DNA from: Polytrichum commune
Lineage: Eukaryota > Streptophyta > Polytrichopsida > Polytrichales > Polytrichaceae
Direction: 5' to 3'
Length of the DNA: 64,000 nt
Assembly: GCA_950295325.1 (NCBI GenBank)
Contig: OX485803.1
Coordinates: 70,137,554-70,201,553 of the forward strand
The notes beneath the pieces were generated by a model, which saw only the letters and a program-made list of their open reading frames with translations, was not told the DNA's origin and did no database searches. The first letter of the stretch is position 1. Every line of letters starts with the position of its first letter. This document shows positions 48,901 through 61,407 of the stretch, piece by piece. Position numbers and translations under genes: made by a program.

Positions 48901-51900
48901 TATCTATTTATCATATTATTGGAACCCCTACTTAGATGGCTGCAACAAGGAAATAATGGATATACCTTCGGTACGTCCAGAGTGAAAATCTCATCAGCAG
49001 CATATGCAGACGATCTTGCAGCAATAGCCAACAAACTAGAAGCATTACAAACACAATTAAACAAACTAGACAAATTCTGTGAATGGGCAAGAATGGACCT
49101 AGGTATACCAAAATGTGCAGTGACTGGATGTCCAAACAAATCCAAACTTAACCCCACAACCTTCAAGGCCCTAATTCAATCCACTAACATAAACTATAGA
49201 AACCAACCTATATCAGTCTTAAACCAACATGAACCCTATACATACCTAGGAATAAATCTTGCACCATCACTCAAATGGAAAACACAAATAAATACCACCA
49301 CAGCTAAAGTAATCAAACAATGTCAAGCCCTCGTAGCTTGCCCAGCTACTATGAAACAAAAAATCAATATGGCAGACACAGTCATACGTGCTAGAATAGC
49401 ATATAGTTTTTATGCAGTACCATATTCCATACCAGCCATCAAAAAACTAGACAAAAAAATCATCGCACTCCATAAAACAATATGCGGAATACCTAAATGC
49501 ACATCTAATATTGCCACGCAACTCCCCCACAACCTATTTGGAATTGAAGCATTTTCATTACAAAATGCCTATCTAAGGTGCATTGGAGAACAATTACAAA
49601 ATGCCCTCAATGACAAAGGGAGAATTGGAAGAATATATACCGGTCTAGTACAATTCATACTCGCCACACATGGGGGCTCTCAAGAAATCACTCGCATTAA
49701 ATACCACCATTGTGTTAGATCACCCATCACTAGAACATTGTTCCTGCTAAAACATAAAGCCGGAGTCCATCTAAAAAACACAATAAATAACTTTCTACTA
49801 ACCCCATCCTCACTTGAAACTGCATGGATGCAAGAAGCACAAATGCTACATGGCCTAAACCCCAACACCTCACCTAAACTACTACACAAATTACTTATAT
49901 ATAATATAATCACACTAGACCAAATTACCTTGCCTAATGGTACCACTCTGATGAACAAGGACGAATTCAAAAACTACCACTCCACTCCTTCTAAACTTAT
50001 CCAAAGCGCACTTAACATAGCTAATGAACTATTCTGCCACCCCCCCCCCGCAATCAATGCCCCCTACCCTGCCAACAACACCACCCACCAAGATCCCTCA
50101 AAAACAAATATATAATAAGAAATCACAACATCCTACCTCACACACCGACCGCCCCCGTACACCCCCCTAACCCCCCCATCCCCCATCTACCTCCTCCCCC
50201 CAACAACATGCTTAAAGACCCCAGACAATTCCCCATACACAAAATACTCGATCACAAACAAAAACAAACTAACGACCACAATGGAATAAAAAGAACAGTT
50301 ACGTCATATATGTGTCAATGGACCACAACAAATAACAACACATATAATAAATGGTGAACCCAAAGGGACCTATACCCCTACTGTGAAGCCCACATATGCA
50401 ACCACAACACAAACCTGCTTATCCAATATTACACAGAAAGACAACACAATCATTTTTCAAACATCATTAACGCTTACTTCACCACGGAACAACACCGAGA
50501 CACAAGATACGTCACACCATCCACAATAATTCCGCTAGCACATATCTCTATTAGTGAATGCAACCCAGAAAACGACATTGAAACAAACTCTGATACTATC
50601 CAAACACAATTCGATGTCGCCCACATATACGAAGACAATGAAAGGCATCTCATCACCATCCCGAAAGCTAGACTAACATGGCTATGGAAACAATACCAAT
50701 TGGCAAAAAATACCACACATGGTCTAGAACCATCTACCCAATCATTCGAAACTGAAATTGTTTGGCTATACCAAAGATACAAATACCGTATCCCAAAAAA
50801 CGACCCACTCAAAAGAGTCCAATATATAATACCAACTCAAATACTGGATCTACTAATTACAACATTCAATATTAACCACTCATACTTTTCATCCCCAGTT
50901 ACATGTCCTACACAATTCACCCAATTCTACTCACCCTTCTCACGAGACATAATATTCGGATCCTTAGGAAAAGTGTTTGACTATAAATGGCAAGGAATTG
51001 GATACGCACATCCTCACACCTCAACAGACCTACAACAAGCCATTCACTGGGCACGCATGGCGGCCCAAAATGACCCTTACACAATCACTATAATTATATC
51101 CCCAGACACTGACTGGTACCAAAACTCGAACCCATACATAGGCCCATTCCCAGACACACATGTCATTGCCCATTTTGCTGCTGACACAATCACATACGAA
51201 GAACCAACAATACCCCCCGAACTCAATACTACAAGGAAAGAACCATCTACCATGCAAATATTCTGTATCCATCACCAAAATAATAACATAGGTACCTACG
51301 AACAAATGAAGCTAATACACGACACAGCAAATAACCTCCAAATATTACAAAGCCACACTCAAATTGCACCACCCACCCCTCCGAACATCACCGTTAACCC
51401 TAGTAAAAAATGGGCTAAAACAAACTACCCAAACACACCCCTATACAATAATAACCCCACCCCACAACTCCCAAACTACCAAACCAACTTACCACTAAAA
51501 TTCCACCCCCAATTTAGCTACTACACAGATGGATCCTTTATAAAACCCAAAGAAATTGCCCCTGGAGTATGGAGAAGAGAAAGAGCTGGATACGGTATCT
51601 ATAGCCCCAAAGGCTTAAATATCGCCAAAAGACTCCATGGGCATCAAAATATACTACGTGCAGAAATGATGGCTATACACAAAACACTAAGAATCATCAA
51701 TACACAATTCCCTAATGAACCCGCATTTATATTCACAGACAGTCTAAACGTATTATACCTACTCAACACACAAATTAAACACCCCACTCTCCATAATAGT
51801 CACCCAGACCAAACCACACTCAACTCCATGGTAAAAATCCTCCAAGACCGTACACAGCCTATCACATTATACAAAGTCAGAGCACACGTCAACATTGATG

Positions 51901-53432
51901 GTAATGAAAAAGCGGATAAACTAGCAAAAGACGGGTTAGAATTAGAACACAGAATCGCCATACACCCATACGAACATGCCCACGCCACCCCATACTATTA
52001 TCAAAAGGACGTCTGGGCCTCAATGGAAGAAGTCCCAGACAAAGGCCCAGTAAGATTCTTAGAAAAACAAATTAAAAAATATGACAGGGAAACCAATATA
52101 GCAATCATGGCCACACAAACCCCCAACACGTGTAAATGGACAAAAAATATAGACATTGACAAAGAACTGTCCAACGAATTCTGGACAAATCCCTTAATCA
52201 CAGACAAACAAAAATCATGCCTTATTAAATTCCGCACAGGAACATACATGGGTAATGCTAGAAAACAAATGTTTTTCGGTCACCAGAGGTACCCCTCTAT
52301 CACGTGTCCCATATGCAATTCAAACGATCCAAACACTTGGCTACATGTACTGCTGAAATGTAACCAACAACATATACACTCACTACGAGTTAAAAGACAT
52401 AACAAAGCAGTTGGAGAAATTAGGAAGCTCCTAATCTCGTCCGAAAAATCCCGATGTTTTACCCTCATGAATGCCGGTACCTTCAATAATAATCCCCAAG
52501 AAAATACTGTCCCCAATTGGCTACTCCCCTGTGCATGTAACACACAAAGATGTAATTGCAATGCAAGGTTTCGCCCTGACATACTATGCGTCAAAGGATT
52601 ACCATATCAAAATGACCCTCCCATCGACGTTGATCCTAACCTCACCATACAATTTATCGAATTCACATATTGTAACGACAGATTTTCCCCAGAAACTATA
52701 GAAGCAAAAAACAACAAATACAAACCACTGATTGACAGTATCGCTTCTAGAGGATGGAAAATCGAACCACTTATTGTCCTCACAGCTGGGGCCCGAGCTA
52801 CGGCCCACATCCCATCCATGAAAATACTAGAAGAAAATCTCAAAATACCCATGGTTACCATCAAAAATACCTTTAAAAACATTAATACTATTGCAATACA
52901 ATATGCCATGTCCATCCTCCTACATAAGAGGAGACTTGAAAACCACCAACCGCTCCCCCAAAACTTAAACCCTCCATAAAACCCAAAAACTTATATAATA
53001 TCTTATATAATATCTAGTATCTACTTACAGCTCAGAATGAGGGACTGGTGCCGGTTGGTTGGTACAAATTTCCTGCCTTTTATTCACTTACAACACCAAG
53101 TCATGTGTTACATTTTAGACGATCATACGAACTCAACTGGAATTGAACCCGGAACGTCTTAACTCAAACATCCTCCCACAACCAACCGAGGAATCATGAC
53201 TTGGCGTTCACTCTCATTACAAAAACACTAATTATCCTTAAAAGCCATGCACCTCCGTGGGCCATAATCGGCCCATGTTATTTGTTTCTCGGTTACTATA
53301 GTGTCCATCCTCAAAAGAGGAGAGTAGTTTTGTCCCAGCTTCCCCATGTCCTGTGGGCATCGGGTTGTTGGCATTACGAACGGACACTCTATTCACGCCG
53401 GCCCCTAAAAGGGACCGGAGTTTCTATCTATC

Positions 53433-53443
53433 TTGTACGATCT
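53433..53443. repeat. Target-site duplication of E3, 3'-side copy
   Basis: TTGTACGATCT, directly after the terminal CTATCTATC of E3. Its partner, reverse-complemented, is at 34042-34052. Confidence 0.85.
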
Positions 53444-53908
53444 ATTGTCTGATAGTATGTTCCTGGCTCAGTAAAGTGTTCGGGGATATCAGGGTGTTTG
53501 AGTCTTGGGTACTTTACTCCCTCATCAAATGTGTTGCTATAATCACAGATCTAACAAATCAGCAAGTGGATAAATAAAAGTTAACAATCACAATGATCAT
53601 AAAAAACCCCAGCTCATCAGACTGCTTCTTAACTTTGAGATCTAACAATCATTCACACATGCTACATTCCTTGGATCTGATATTTGAGCATTCACATGTA
53701 CCCCTGCCAACACAAAAAGCCCTCTCCAAACACCCTGACCATCTGTTTCGCAAATGTATGTGGGGTAGCTGCAAGTCCAGCCTCTTGCAGCACACACATT
53801 CCTCTACAGTGGCTAAGTCCTCAAACACTCACCTCACCAGGAAATACGGAGCTCTCTAGCAGTCCCTCATCCTCGAGTCCTGTTGTCGAACCCTTGCAGG
53901 TGGACACC
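53444..53908 (-). mobile_element. E1 5' tip
   Basis: First 465 bp of E1, cut off from the rest by E3. On the minus strand it starts GGTGTCCACCTGC next to the 13-bp target duplication and ends at the E3 target site, where it would continue into AGATCGTACAACATT (34042 onward). No coding frame is recognised; it is 5' UTR. Total E1 length, summing its three parts, is about 14.1 kb. Confidence 0.75.
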
Positions 53909-53921
53909 CCACTACCCAATA
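53909..53921. repeat. Target-site duplication of E1, right copy
   Basis: CCACTACCCAATA, identical to 12188-12200. Host DNA resumes with CACTAAGCCCAACC. Confidence 0.9.
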
Positions 53922-56340
53922 CACTAAGCCCAACCATATCACCTTGTTTTTTTTAGTTTTTTATATTAAGGTTGGCCTTTAATTTTAGAGTGGAACCATT
54001 CATGTAGTTGAAGAATGTTGATAGTGTTATGGCACATTCACATCACACTAAATCCAACACACCCATAATATGGTGAGAATTTGATTTATTTTCTACTCGA
54101 TTCTTAACTTTAAATTAATTATGTAAATGACGAAATAACATTTGGTGTTGTCTAATACCACTTACATCTCATGCCATGTCCATTGTCATCCGAATCTATG
54201 CAGGTTTGATTGTTTATTCCCATTGGCAATGTTGCAAACACACACAATATTAACCAATTTTTTAATACCTATTTGCCACTACGCGTGGATAGAGTGGCAC
54301 TAAGATGTTTACTTTGTTAATTCCCAATTGTTCAAAGTCTCCCAATAACTTGATCGTTTTGTGAACCAAAGAAACATATAGAGCCAAGTCCACATGTTTC
54401 CTTGGGAATGAGAATAAGTAGATGCATCAAAATTTGAGAACATATAGGCGTAAGTCTTGGGATATTACTCTTGTTTTTGGCAATTTTCAAACCGAAATTG
54501 GAAATTATAAAGGGAAGGGGGGAGTGTATCTTCTTTAGTGCATGTAAAGAGAACTTAAAACCTAAATGATTGGGTATATTTTCACAAAGTCAAGGCACTG
54601 CATATGCGTAGATTTAGTTAGTTCATTGGAAGGAGCAAAAAATTCTAAAGTAAAATCCTACATAAGTAGGCTAAATGTACATTGAAGCTATAACCATGAT
54701 TTCATGTGATTGGATCATATTTGGATTAGTTATGATTTGTTGCATGTAAAATAAATGAAAATAAATATATTGTAAGCACAAAATTTCATCCAAATTTTCA
54801 CTTGTGGTAGAGATACAATGCAGTCATATTAAGTAGGTAGGAAGTTGCAGAGGAAAAAAGTTACAAGCGGCACAAGATTGAAGCATCCCTAGAATTTGAT
54901 TTGCATTTTGGGCACTTGAATTTCAATTTTCTCAACGGTGTAAAATCTACAATTCAAGTCTTTTGCTCAATCTCAGGAGTCAACTGTGTCATAACCTAAC
55001 TTAAACATCTTGTGAAAGGAGTATCTCTAACAATGGTTTGAATATTGATGATTTGGCTCTTTGAGCAGGAACCAACCACTTTGTGGTCACCCAAGGATGT
55101 ACCAGAGCTTAAAATAATCTTTGCTAATTGAAGAAACAATGTCCATTGAGTTATCTTATGAGAGTCAAGGGTGATTCGATCCGAGGCATGAACTCAAATC
55201 TCATGTGAACCCTGAGGTTGAGTTGCTTAAGGCCAAAATATCGTAGGCTGATAGAATGTTGTCTGGAATTTTTTTTTAAAAATCAACCTTTTTTGGGGAA
55301 ATTAATGTGTGAAATGGCCTAAATTGAAGGAAGACCAATAAAATTTAGGAAATTTAGGAAATATCTCAACACTCAATAATCTCTCATTCTTGTCAATGGG
55401 ATGGAACATATGATTGAATTGCCTCAGTTTCTTAGCCCTGCTTGCAAATTCTCAAGCCACCTCTACTAAACATGAGCACAAAATGATAGGAAAGATTGTT
55501 CACACTAAGAAAGCTTAACCTAAACTCTAAAGGTTAACATTGCGTACTTAACCGCCATGATAGAATGAAAAATAAGTTACAAGACACGGATTTGTATGTA
55601 GGATATGTTACGTGCCTAAATAAATAATCACATGTATACATATTTGCCTAATTTTTCATAAATGTTTTTATGGACCGCCTAATTAAGCCTTATTTTGAAA
55701 TTAATTAAATATTGGGCATAATTTGTCCAACCTACATAATCTAGTGCTTGGATGGTCGATCTTCCTACGATTTGAATTTTGTGCACCCTATCACTATGGT
55801 CCACCTAATCATTAGCAATGGCTCATCCAAGTGGAAAGCACTTCCAACAACGCTCTTGTGTTATTATGTTCACATAGAGGACATTTCATTCATTACCCGT
55901 AGCAGACCGGTATGTCCCATAATGGGTGAGAATTGATAGATGTCACTTGTTAGCCACTCTCTTCTAACATGTCATGTAGTCCACAGTGGCACATGTGAAC
56001 TGTGAGCCCAAAATGGTGCCCACATGTGGTGATTAACTCTTCGAAACCAATTTTAGTTTGACTTTGAGGTGTTATGATTATTCACAAAACATAAAAAGAG
56101 TGAAGTGTGGTGTGGATTTAAGTTTAGGCATTAGAATGTGTTGTGTGGTTATTTCAAGGTTTGATTTCAATAAGAGAATGCCTTGATTATGTGAGTAAGG
56201 GATAAGGTGAGGCAAGGTGAGCTTCGCGGGTTAAATGCCCACTTTTGGATCCACCTTGTTGGTTTAGGAAGGAGGAAGCTTGGTGGATGGGGATTAGTCC
56301 CTACTTTGGAGGAGAAGGTTAAGGGATTGTGATTGGAGGT
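53922..56340. other. Intergenic right of the LINE block
   Basis: AT-rich host DNA. Short frames only, none recognisable. Confidence 0.5.
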
Positions 56341-56875
56341 GCTAATCCTCTCACCCTATCCTCACCTCTCTCCCCCTCTCTCCCTCTCTCTCTCTTTGCT
56401 ACTTAAGGTGTTTTTCTCTCATTTTACCTCTCTCTCTATCAAGTGCTCTCAAGAGAGCGAGCTCTTAAGAGCTTGAGCCACGTGTGTGGGTTGATTAGTT
56501 TTTAGTGAAGTGAAGGAGTTAAGCTCTCTCTCTCGTCCTCTCAAGGAGGTGAGCTCTTAGAGCTTGGAACCACGTGTGTAGATTAGTTAATGTTGTTAGT
56601 TAATTAGTTAGTTTATTAGTCAAAGAATAAAAGAGTTATCCATTGTCCGATTAAGCATCTTGAGAGGATTACATTTAGTGTGTAGTTGAAAGGCTCGCAT
56701 GTGGGCCTTTGACTAATTAGGTGATTAGGTGGATTGTGGTAAATTTTAGTTCGGCTTGATTAAGCTTCTGGGTTACTGAGGTCTGGGCTAAGGCCCCTGG
56801 ATCACCGAGACTGGGCTAAGCCCTTGCAGCACCGAAGTCTGGCTTAAGGCCCCTGGAGCGCCGAAGTTGTAGGCT
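56340..56875. repeat. Cluster of local repeats: CT tract, ~100-bp duplication, ~35-bp units
   Basis: Three repeats lie close together. There is a CTCTCTCTC-rich tract at about 56360-56435. A duplicated segment of about 100 bp (56459-56604) has both copies containing GAGCTCTTA(A)GAGCTTG followed by CCACGTGTGT. About four units of 33-36 bp (56767-56875) have the pattern CTGG-ACCGAAGTCTGGCTAAGGCC. CCACGTGT contains a CACGTG core. No gene is evident. Confidence 0.6.
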
Positions 56876-57896
56876 AGTTAAATTAAAAGGTTACCTGGTT
56901 GGGTAAACCATTTACATTTAATTAAGCTAAGAGGCTACTCGAAGTTGGAACTAATCAATAAGGCACAAACATATTCTAGCATCTATCACATTAGATTCCC
57001 TAAAACCTTAATTAGCCATGGGAAAGTAGTTAGGACTTTTAGTATAGTTAGAATTAAGGGTGGCCGCAAGGCAATTGTGTGGGAGCGTGTTTAACCATTA
57101 AGGGAGTGTTTTTCAACACTTACATCCTTTTTGGTAGAAAATCGATCACTTATAAAAAAAATGGAGAAAGCGGAGGACATCCACATTGGCGAGACAAAGG
57201 AGGTTAGGCCGATGGAGAAAGCGGAAGACTCTAGCAATGGTCAAGTAACGAAGAGAATAATCAAAGGCCAAAGGGGGATATCCTTGAGAGCTTGTGTTGC
57301 CAAGGCCGCCAGTTGGACCCTTGAGAAGGCCAACGCGGCCCAAAGCCAAGAGGCTACCACTAATAAACAAAGTGACTCAAAATGATATGAACGCCTTTGG
57401 GTGCAAAGAGATCATTCTTCCGATACAAACAATACATGTGATTCTCAACACCATCACCCGGACTAGGACGCTTAAGGGTGGTGGGTTTGGCCTCACATGA
57501 ACCAATCTTTTGAATTAACCCTATAGGAAACTAGGGTTTGTCCTTAGTAAATAGTAAGTATGGAATGGCTTGTCCTTGTTTTTCATCTTCGGTAACGCAA
57601 TATCTAATTCTCATGCTCTTCGCTTTGCAATTACATATAGCATTAGACTAACTTGGAGATGAAGCAACACCATGCATGGTTCTCACCCGGAGCAACATTG
57701 GAGTCGTGATTCTTTTTTCTCTCTTTCTTATAAGAGATTTTGATCTTAAAAATATAATATATTGTTTCTTTGCAGTGGGCATGTGACATGGGAGAGTGAA
57801 TCCATTAGTGAATCTCACAAGGGCACGAACCATAGCAACTGGGGGAGCTACAGTAGTTTCAGATTTACATATTTTCATTCATCCATTTTATGAACT

Positions 57897-58773
57897 ACTA
57901 CACCGTTTATGGTGTTTAGTGACACATGTGTAATAGTGCCACTAACCCTACACTCTAACCTGCTTATTATCATGCATGTGGCAACTAAAGTGCATGTGAT
58001 ATTAAGGAGGTCTGTAATGTTAATATGGATGTGTGATAATATAGAATTAGTGTAGCATGCAACATTGTGGAATAGCACACAGTCGACATTACAATAATGA
58101 CAATGATGACAACGTGATGTGTGCGAGCTTGTGGTTTGAATTCTTTGGTGGATGATTTTCATGTCAAAACATGTGATATATGGGAGGAACATGTGACAAC
58201 AAGGAGGGATAGTTAAATCCACCACATCCGTTCCTAGGATTTTAGGATATAAGAGATGGGGTGACATTATGGAGGTCAGGGTGTATTTTGAGACGTATGT
58301 TGGGTTACACAGATAATTAACAACTTCACCATAAGCGTCACCCCATGCCACTTGACATTGAAGTGCACTGACTAATATTTTGGCATGAGCATGCTCAATA
58401 ATGTTATGAGGTGCATGCCTATGTTAAGCTCACACAATGGTCTACAAGTTGACTAAAGTGTACACAAATGACAGTTGCCATTAGTATGCTCAAGAATATC
58501 TTGCTCTTGCATACTAAAATGTAAACATATGACACTTGCCATTACTACCCTTAAAAATACCTTCCCCTTGCATACTAAAACGCAAGACCATCTAAAGTAT
58601 CCCAATCTGCTACTCTAAATTTTATGATGTAATTATTTTTTCCTCTAAAGAAGTTACTTGTGTTGACATATGGAATCATATTGGCAATTAGCATGTGTGA
58701 CATTTTGAGACCTCTGGGCATCTAGTTTGGGCCCTTCACAAATAGTGACACTAAATACCATAAATGGTGTAGT
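57897..58773. mobile_element. Non-autonomous TIR element (877 bp)
   Basis: The ends are inverted repeats of 29 bp with 26 matches: the left begins ACTACACCGTTTATGGTG and the right, reverse-complemented, ACTACACCATTTATGGTA. There is no transposase-like frame inside. The ends resemble the CACTA type, but no clean target duplication is visible, so the superfamily is uncertain. Confidence 0.6.
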
Positions 58774-61407
58774 GACGTAAGTTTTTATTTTATTTTTCAT
58801 TTTAATATGGTAGCCTAAGTGGCACTCACCATCATAGTGACATTCCTAATCCATGGAATTACTTGTGGAGAGGGTGTGTCAACATTCACCCATAACACTA
58901 CCAACAATAACATCATATGACATATGCATATTTTTTACATTTTTAAGATGAAAAAATTGGCTTTTTTTTTTGGAGATTTGATATCGCCAATTTGATAAAT
59001 GGTATCCCCAGGGGGGTGGACTCTTCCTTGGAAACCTAAATGAATCAAGCCCCCTATATACGAGAAGCTTATAGAGGAAAAAACATGTATATGTGCTAAC
59101 GGTAGGCTAGAAAATGGACTCGCGTGTTTATACTAAGCTTTTCAATGCAATATATTAAATGCCTCTAGTGCATATACAAAATAGAAACCTTGAATTAAGT
59201 AAGCATTTATTGCATATAAAATTCCACTTTCACTTTCCAATAAGAAAGTCATTGAACCATTTTCATTTATAGCATGTAACTCAATGATTTGCAACAAGCA
59301 ATTAAAGACAAGAGAGCACAATAAGTTAGCCACACTCCAAAGAGCAAAACTCAAGGGAGCCCATGAGCTCCGTGAACCTCGAGTTTGTGAAATCCTAGAA
59401 TTCAAATGCAAGCTTCAACAAGAATGGACAAGGTAGTCATTGACAACTTACCATATGACATCAATGAATGAAAATGTGAATTGGATGGACTAACACATTC
59501 ATTGTCAAATTATTCTCTAAACCCTAAGGGCCCCTTTTGTACATCTCCCTTTACTTCAACATTCTGAATAACCTTTTTTTAAATGTACACACCCTAGAGA
59601 AAAATATTACCTCTCCCTTATGTATATTGTCTATGCTAATGCCTCAAATAATACTCCTTCTTACACTCATGTTAGTTCATATGTGGTAGGAAGAGTCCAT
59701 CCCTTGGGATAGTATCATTAAGACGTCCACCTTTGAAAGAAGATAATATTATTCAAAGTTTCTCTAATTCTTGGAATGTTCATTTTAAGGATTATATGAC
59801 CATCTGTGACTCAAATCTCAATAACGTGTCATCCTTTTGTTCACTCAAACCAAAAAAGATTCGACACCATAACCAAGCCTCTTCATTGACAAAATTTTGT
59901 AACGAACTCCTTCATTGACAAAACAAGATGCGCGAATCTCTGCTTAATTAACATTCACATGTAACCCTTGACTTCATTAAAATAATTCACCCTCTAGATT
60001 TCATCCATCTCAATTGTTCATCCACATATGGCTATGCATGGTCATCATCGAGAGGGCAAGGTGTACAAGGAGGTATAGCCTCAATGCTAATGTGCCTTGG
60101 CTAAATCTTGTAATCCTCGCCCTCTCGATGGTTACTAGTCCATAACTTAGAATTAGACTAACTTGTAACTGAAGCAACACCATAATTCAAGCTAGTGGTA
60201 ACATGGTCATCATTCTCTTTCTCTTCCCTTTTTCCTTCTTACGAAGAGTGGTTTTTAAATTGGCTATCTTTCACGTATTTGTGATTCTAAAATAATGGAC
60301 TAATAATCAAATATTCCATTATCATGGTAGAACCGTGAGGCTTTGTCCTTTATTATGAAAGACTGTAACTGTAGTTGTCCACTTTGCTCATGCCAGTCCA
60401 TGGCTATTTACTATACCTATAACCAAACCTTTCTTGGATTTTGTGCACCTTCTTCTCAAATGCGGGTCAAGGACTGAAGCTACTCATTTATCACCCAAAA
60501 AATTTAAAATAAATAATTAACAACTGCCAAAATAAGTATATTTAACTAGATTTTTTTCAATACACTTTAGGGAGAAACTATAGTTAATTAGTTAATTATA
60601 TATATATATATATAGTTAACATCCACATTAATTAAATTGGGCCAAAAATAGCAAGAACAAGGAACGTCCAAGTGTGAACTCAAAGTGGTCAGGAAATTTG
60701 TTCTTGAAACAAAGGAGTTGATGCATAGCTTCTGTCCTACAAAAAAAGCCAATAAAAAATGAAATATTTGATTATTAGTCCATTATTTTTTGTGAATAAA
60801 ATAAAATAAATCTTCTAAAATCATAAATGTTGAATGAAATTGCCAACTTTTGAGTGAGTGTGTACACACTTGGATGAAAAATTGTATAAGATAGAAATAT
60901 CATAACCCATTAACCACCTTGTAGCTGTGCACTAGACCGCCGTCATAATGGTGAAGTGCCATTCTAAAACTAATCATGGCTCGGCGGCAACTTCAATGCG
61001 TGTACACTTAGTGTAGCCAATGAGAGTCAAGTGTTAATGTACTCATGAGGTAACCGATTTAGGTGATGTTTTGTATGGAAATGCGGATTACCGTGTTCGG
61101 TGTAGGGAGAATCTAGTGAATGAGTAGGGGTTTGGACAACTTTCCACTTTGAAAAATTGTAGCATTTTTTGTATAGGGCAGAAAAATATGAAACAACTTG
61201 CATTCTTCATGAACCCTACTCGTCTATCTTGGAAAATTATCTCATGATTGTCAAACCAAATCTTCAATGCGAATCACCTTATTTTCATGGGTTATGGTAT
61301 TTCTACCTTAGTCATCCATATGTGGCTTCGTCACTCCAATGGTTGAAGCCAATGCTCCTCTCTTGAAATTTTGGAATAAAAATCACTCCTTATGAGACAT
61401 TAGAGTG
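58774..61407. other. Intergenic, nothing recognised
   Basis: AT-rich host DNA with a TA dinucleotide run near 60597-60615 and scattered homopolymer tracts. No supported gene. Confidence 0.5.

Larger units (their letters stand above)
43264..52979 (+). pseudogene. E3 ORF2 polyprotein: repeat N-terminus, 2A, APE, RT, RNH, CCHC, RLE-like
   Basis: Replication polyprotein. Residues 1-880 are low-complexity, basic and His-rich, with hexapeptide repeats and two MASAYRPRH modules (44212, 45652). The 2A peptide is at 45913-45954. APE endonuclease, about 46590-47360: HIQETK, GDFNRD (47083), SDHYPV. Reverse transcriptase, about 48250-49130: KVPGPDKIP, YIDFKNAFGSID, YADD (49003-49014). RNase H, about 51516-51950, with its acidic set in place: D 51528, E 51663, D 51738, and HVNID 51885-51899. 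CX2CX9HX4C finger 52305-52361. RLE-like domain, about 52566-52810: RPDIL, FIEFTY, AKNNKY. Lesions relative to E1: CAA to TAA at 47749, GGA to TGA at 48229, a length change in the C-run near 50045, and CGA to TGA at 50355. All domains are otherwise well kept, which suggests recent decay. Confidence 0.9.
20263..53432. repeat. Giant palindrome: 13,759-bp inverted arms, 5,652-bp spacer
   Basis: Arm 1 is 20263-34021 and arm 2 is 39674-53432; base x pairs with 73695-x throughout. Every reading frame on both strands gives the same protein in both arms, so the arms are identical or nearly so, with no net indel. Identity ends at 34022/39673 inside. Outside, the shared LINE sequence ends at 20263/53432, and base 20262 also pairs with 53433 by chance. 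The outer ends are exactly LINE 3' ends, so each arm is a whole LINE, with the 5' ends facing each other. Confidence 0.95.
39674..53432 (+). mobile_element. E3 (Dualen-like LINE), right palindrome arm
   Basis: Plus-strand LINE: 5' UTR 39674-41516 with 61-bp monomers, ORF1 41517-43274, ORF2 43264-52979, 3' UTR 52980-53432 ending TTTCTATCTATC. It entered the 5' UTR of E1 in the opposite orientation, and its true target duplications are 34042-34052 and 53433-53443. The domain set (APE plus RLE plus RNase H) places it with the Dualen/RandI group rather than plant L1 or RTE. Confidence 0.9.

Noticed and set aside
56200-57385. Possible LTR-retrotransposon leader (CT-rich tract, TGGTAG string, then an 85-codon Lys/Glu-rich frame)
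   Set aside because: No paired LTRs, no recognisable gag, protease or RT, and the primer-site match is poor. At most an old fragment.
57875-58351. 158-codon frame on the minus strand
   Set aside because: It lies within the TIR element, has no recognisable domain, and its His/Cys-rich content follows the local TG/CA-rich DNA.
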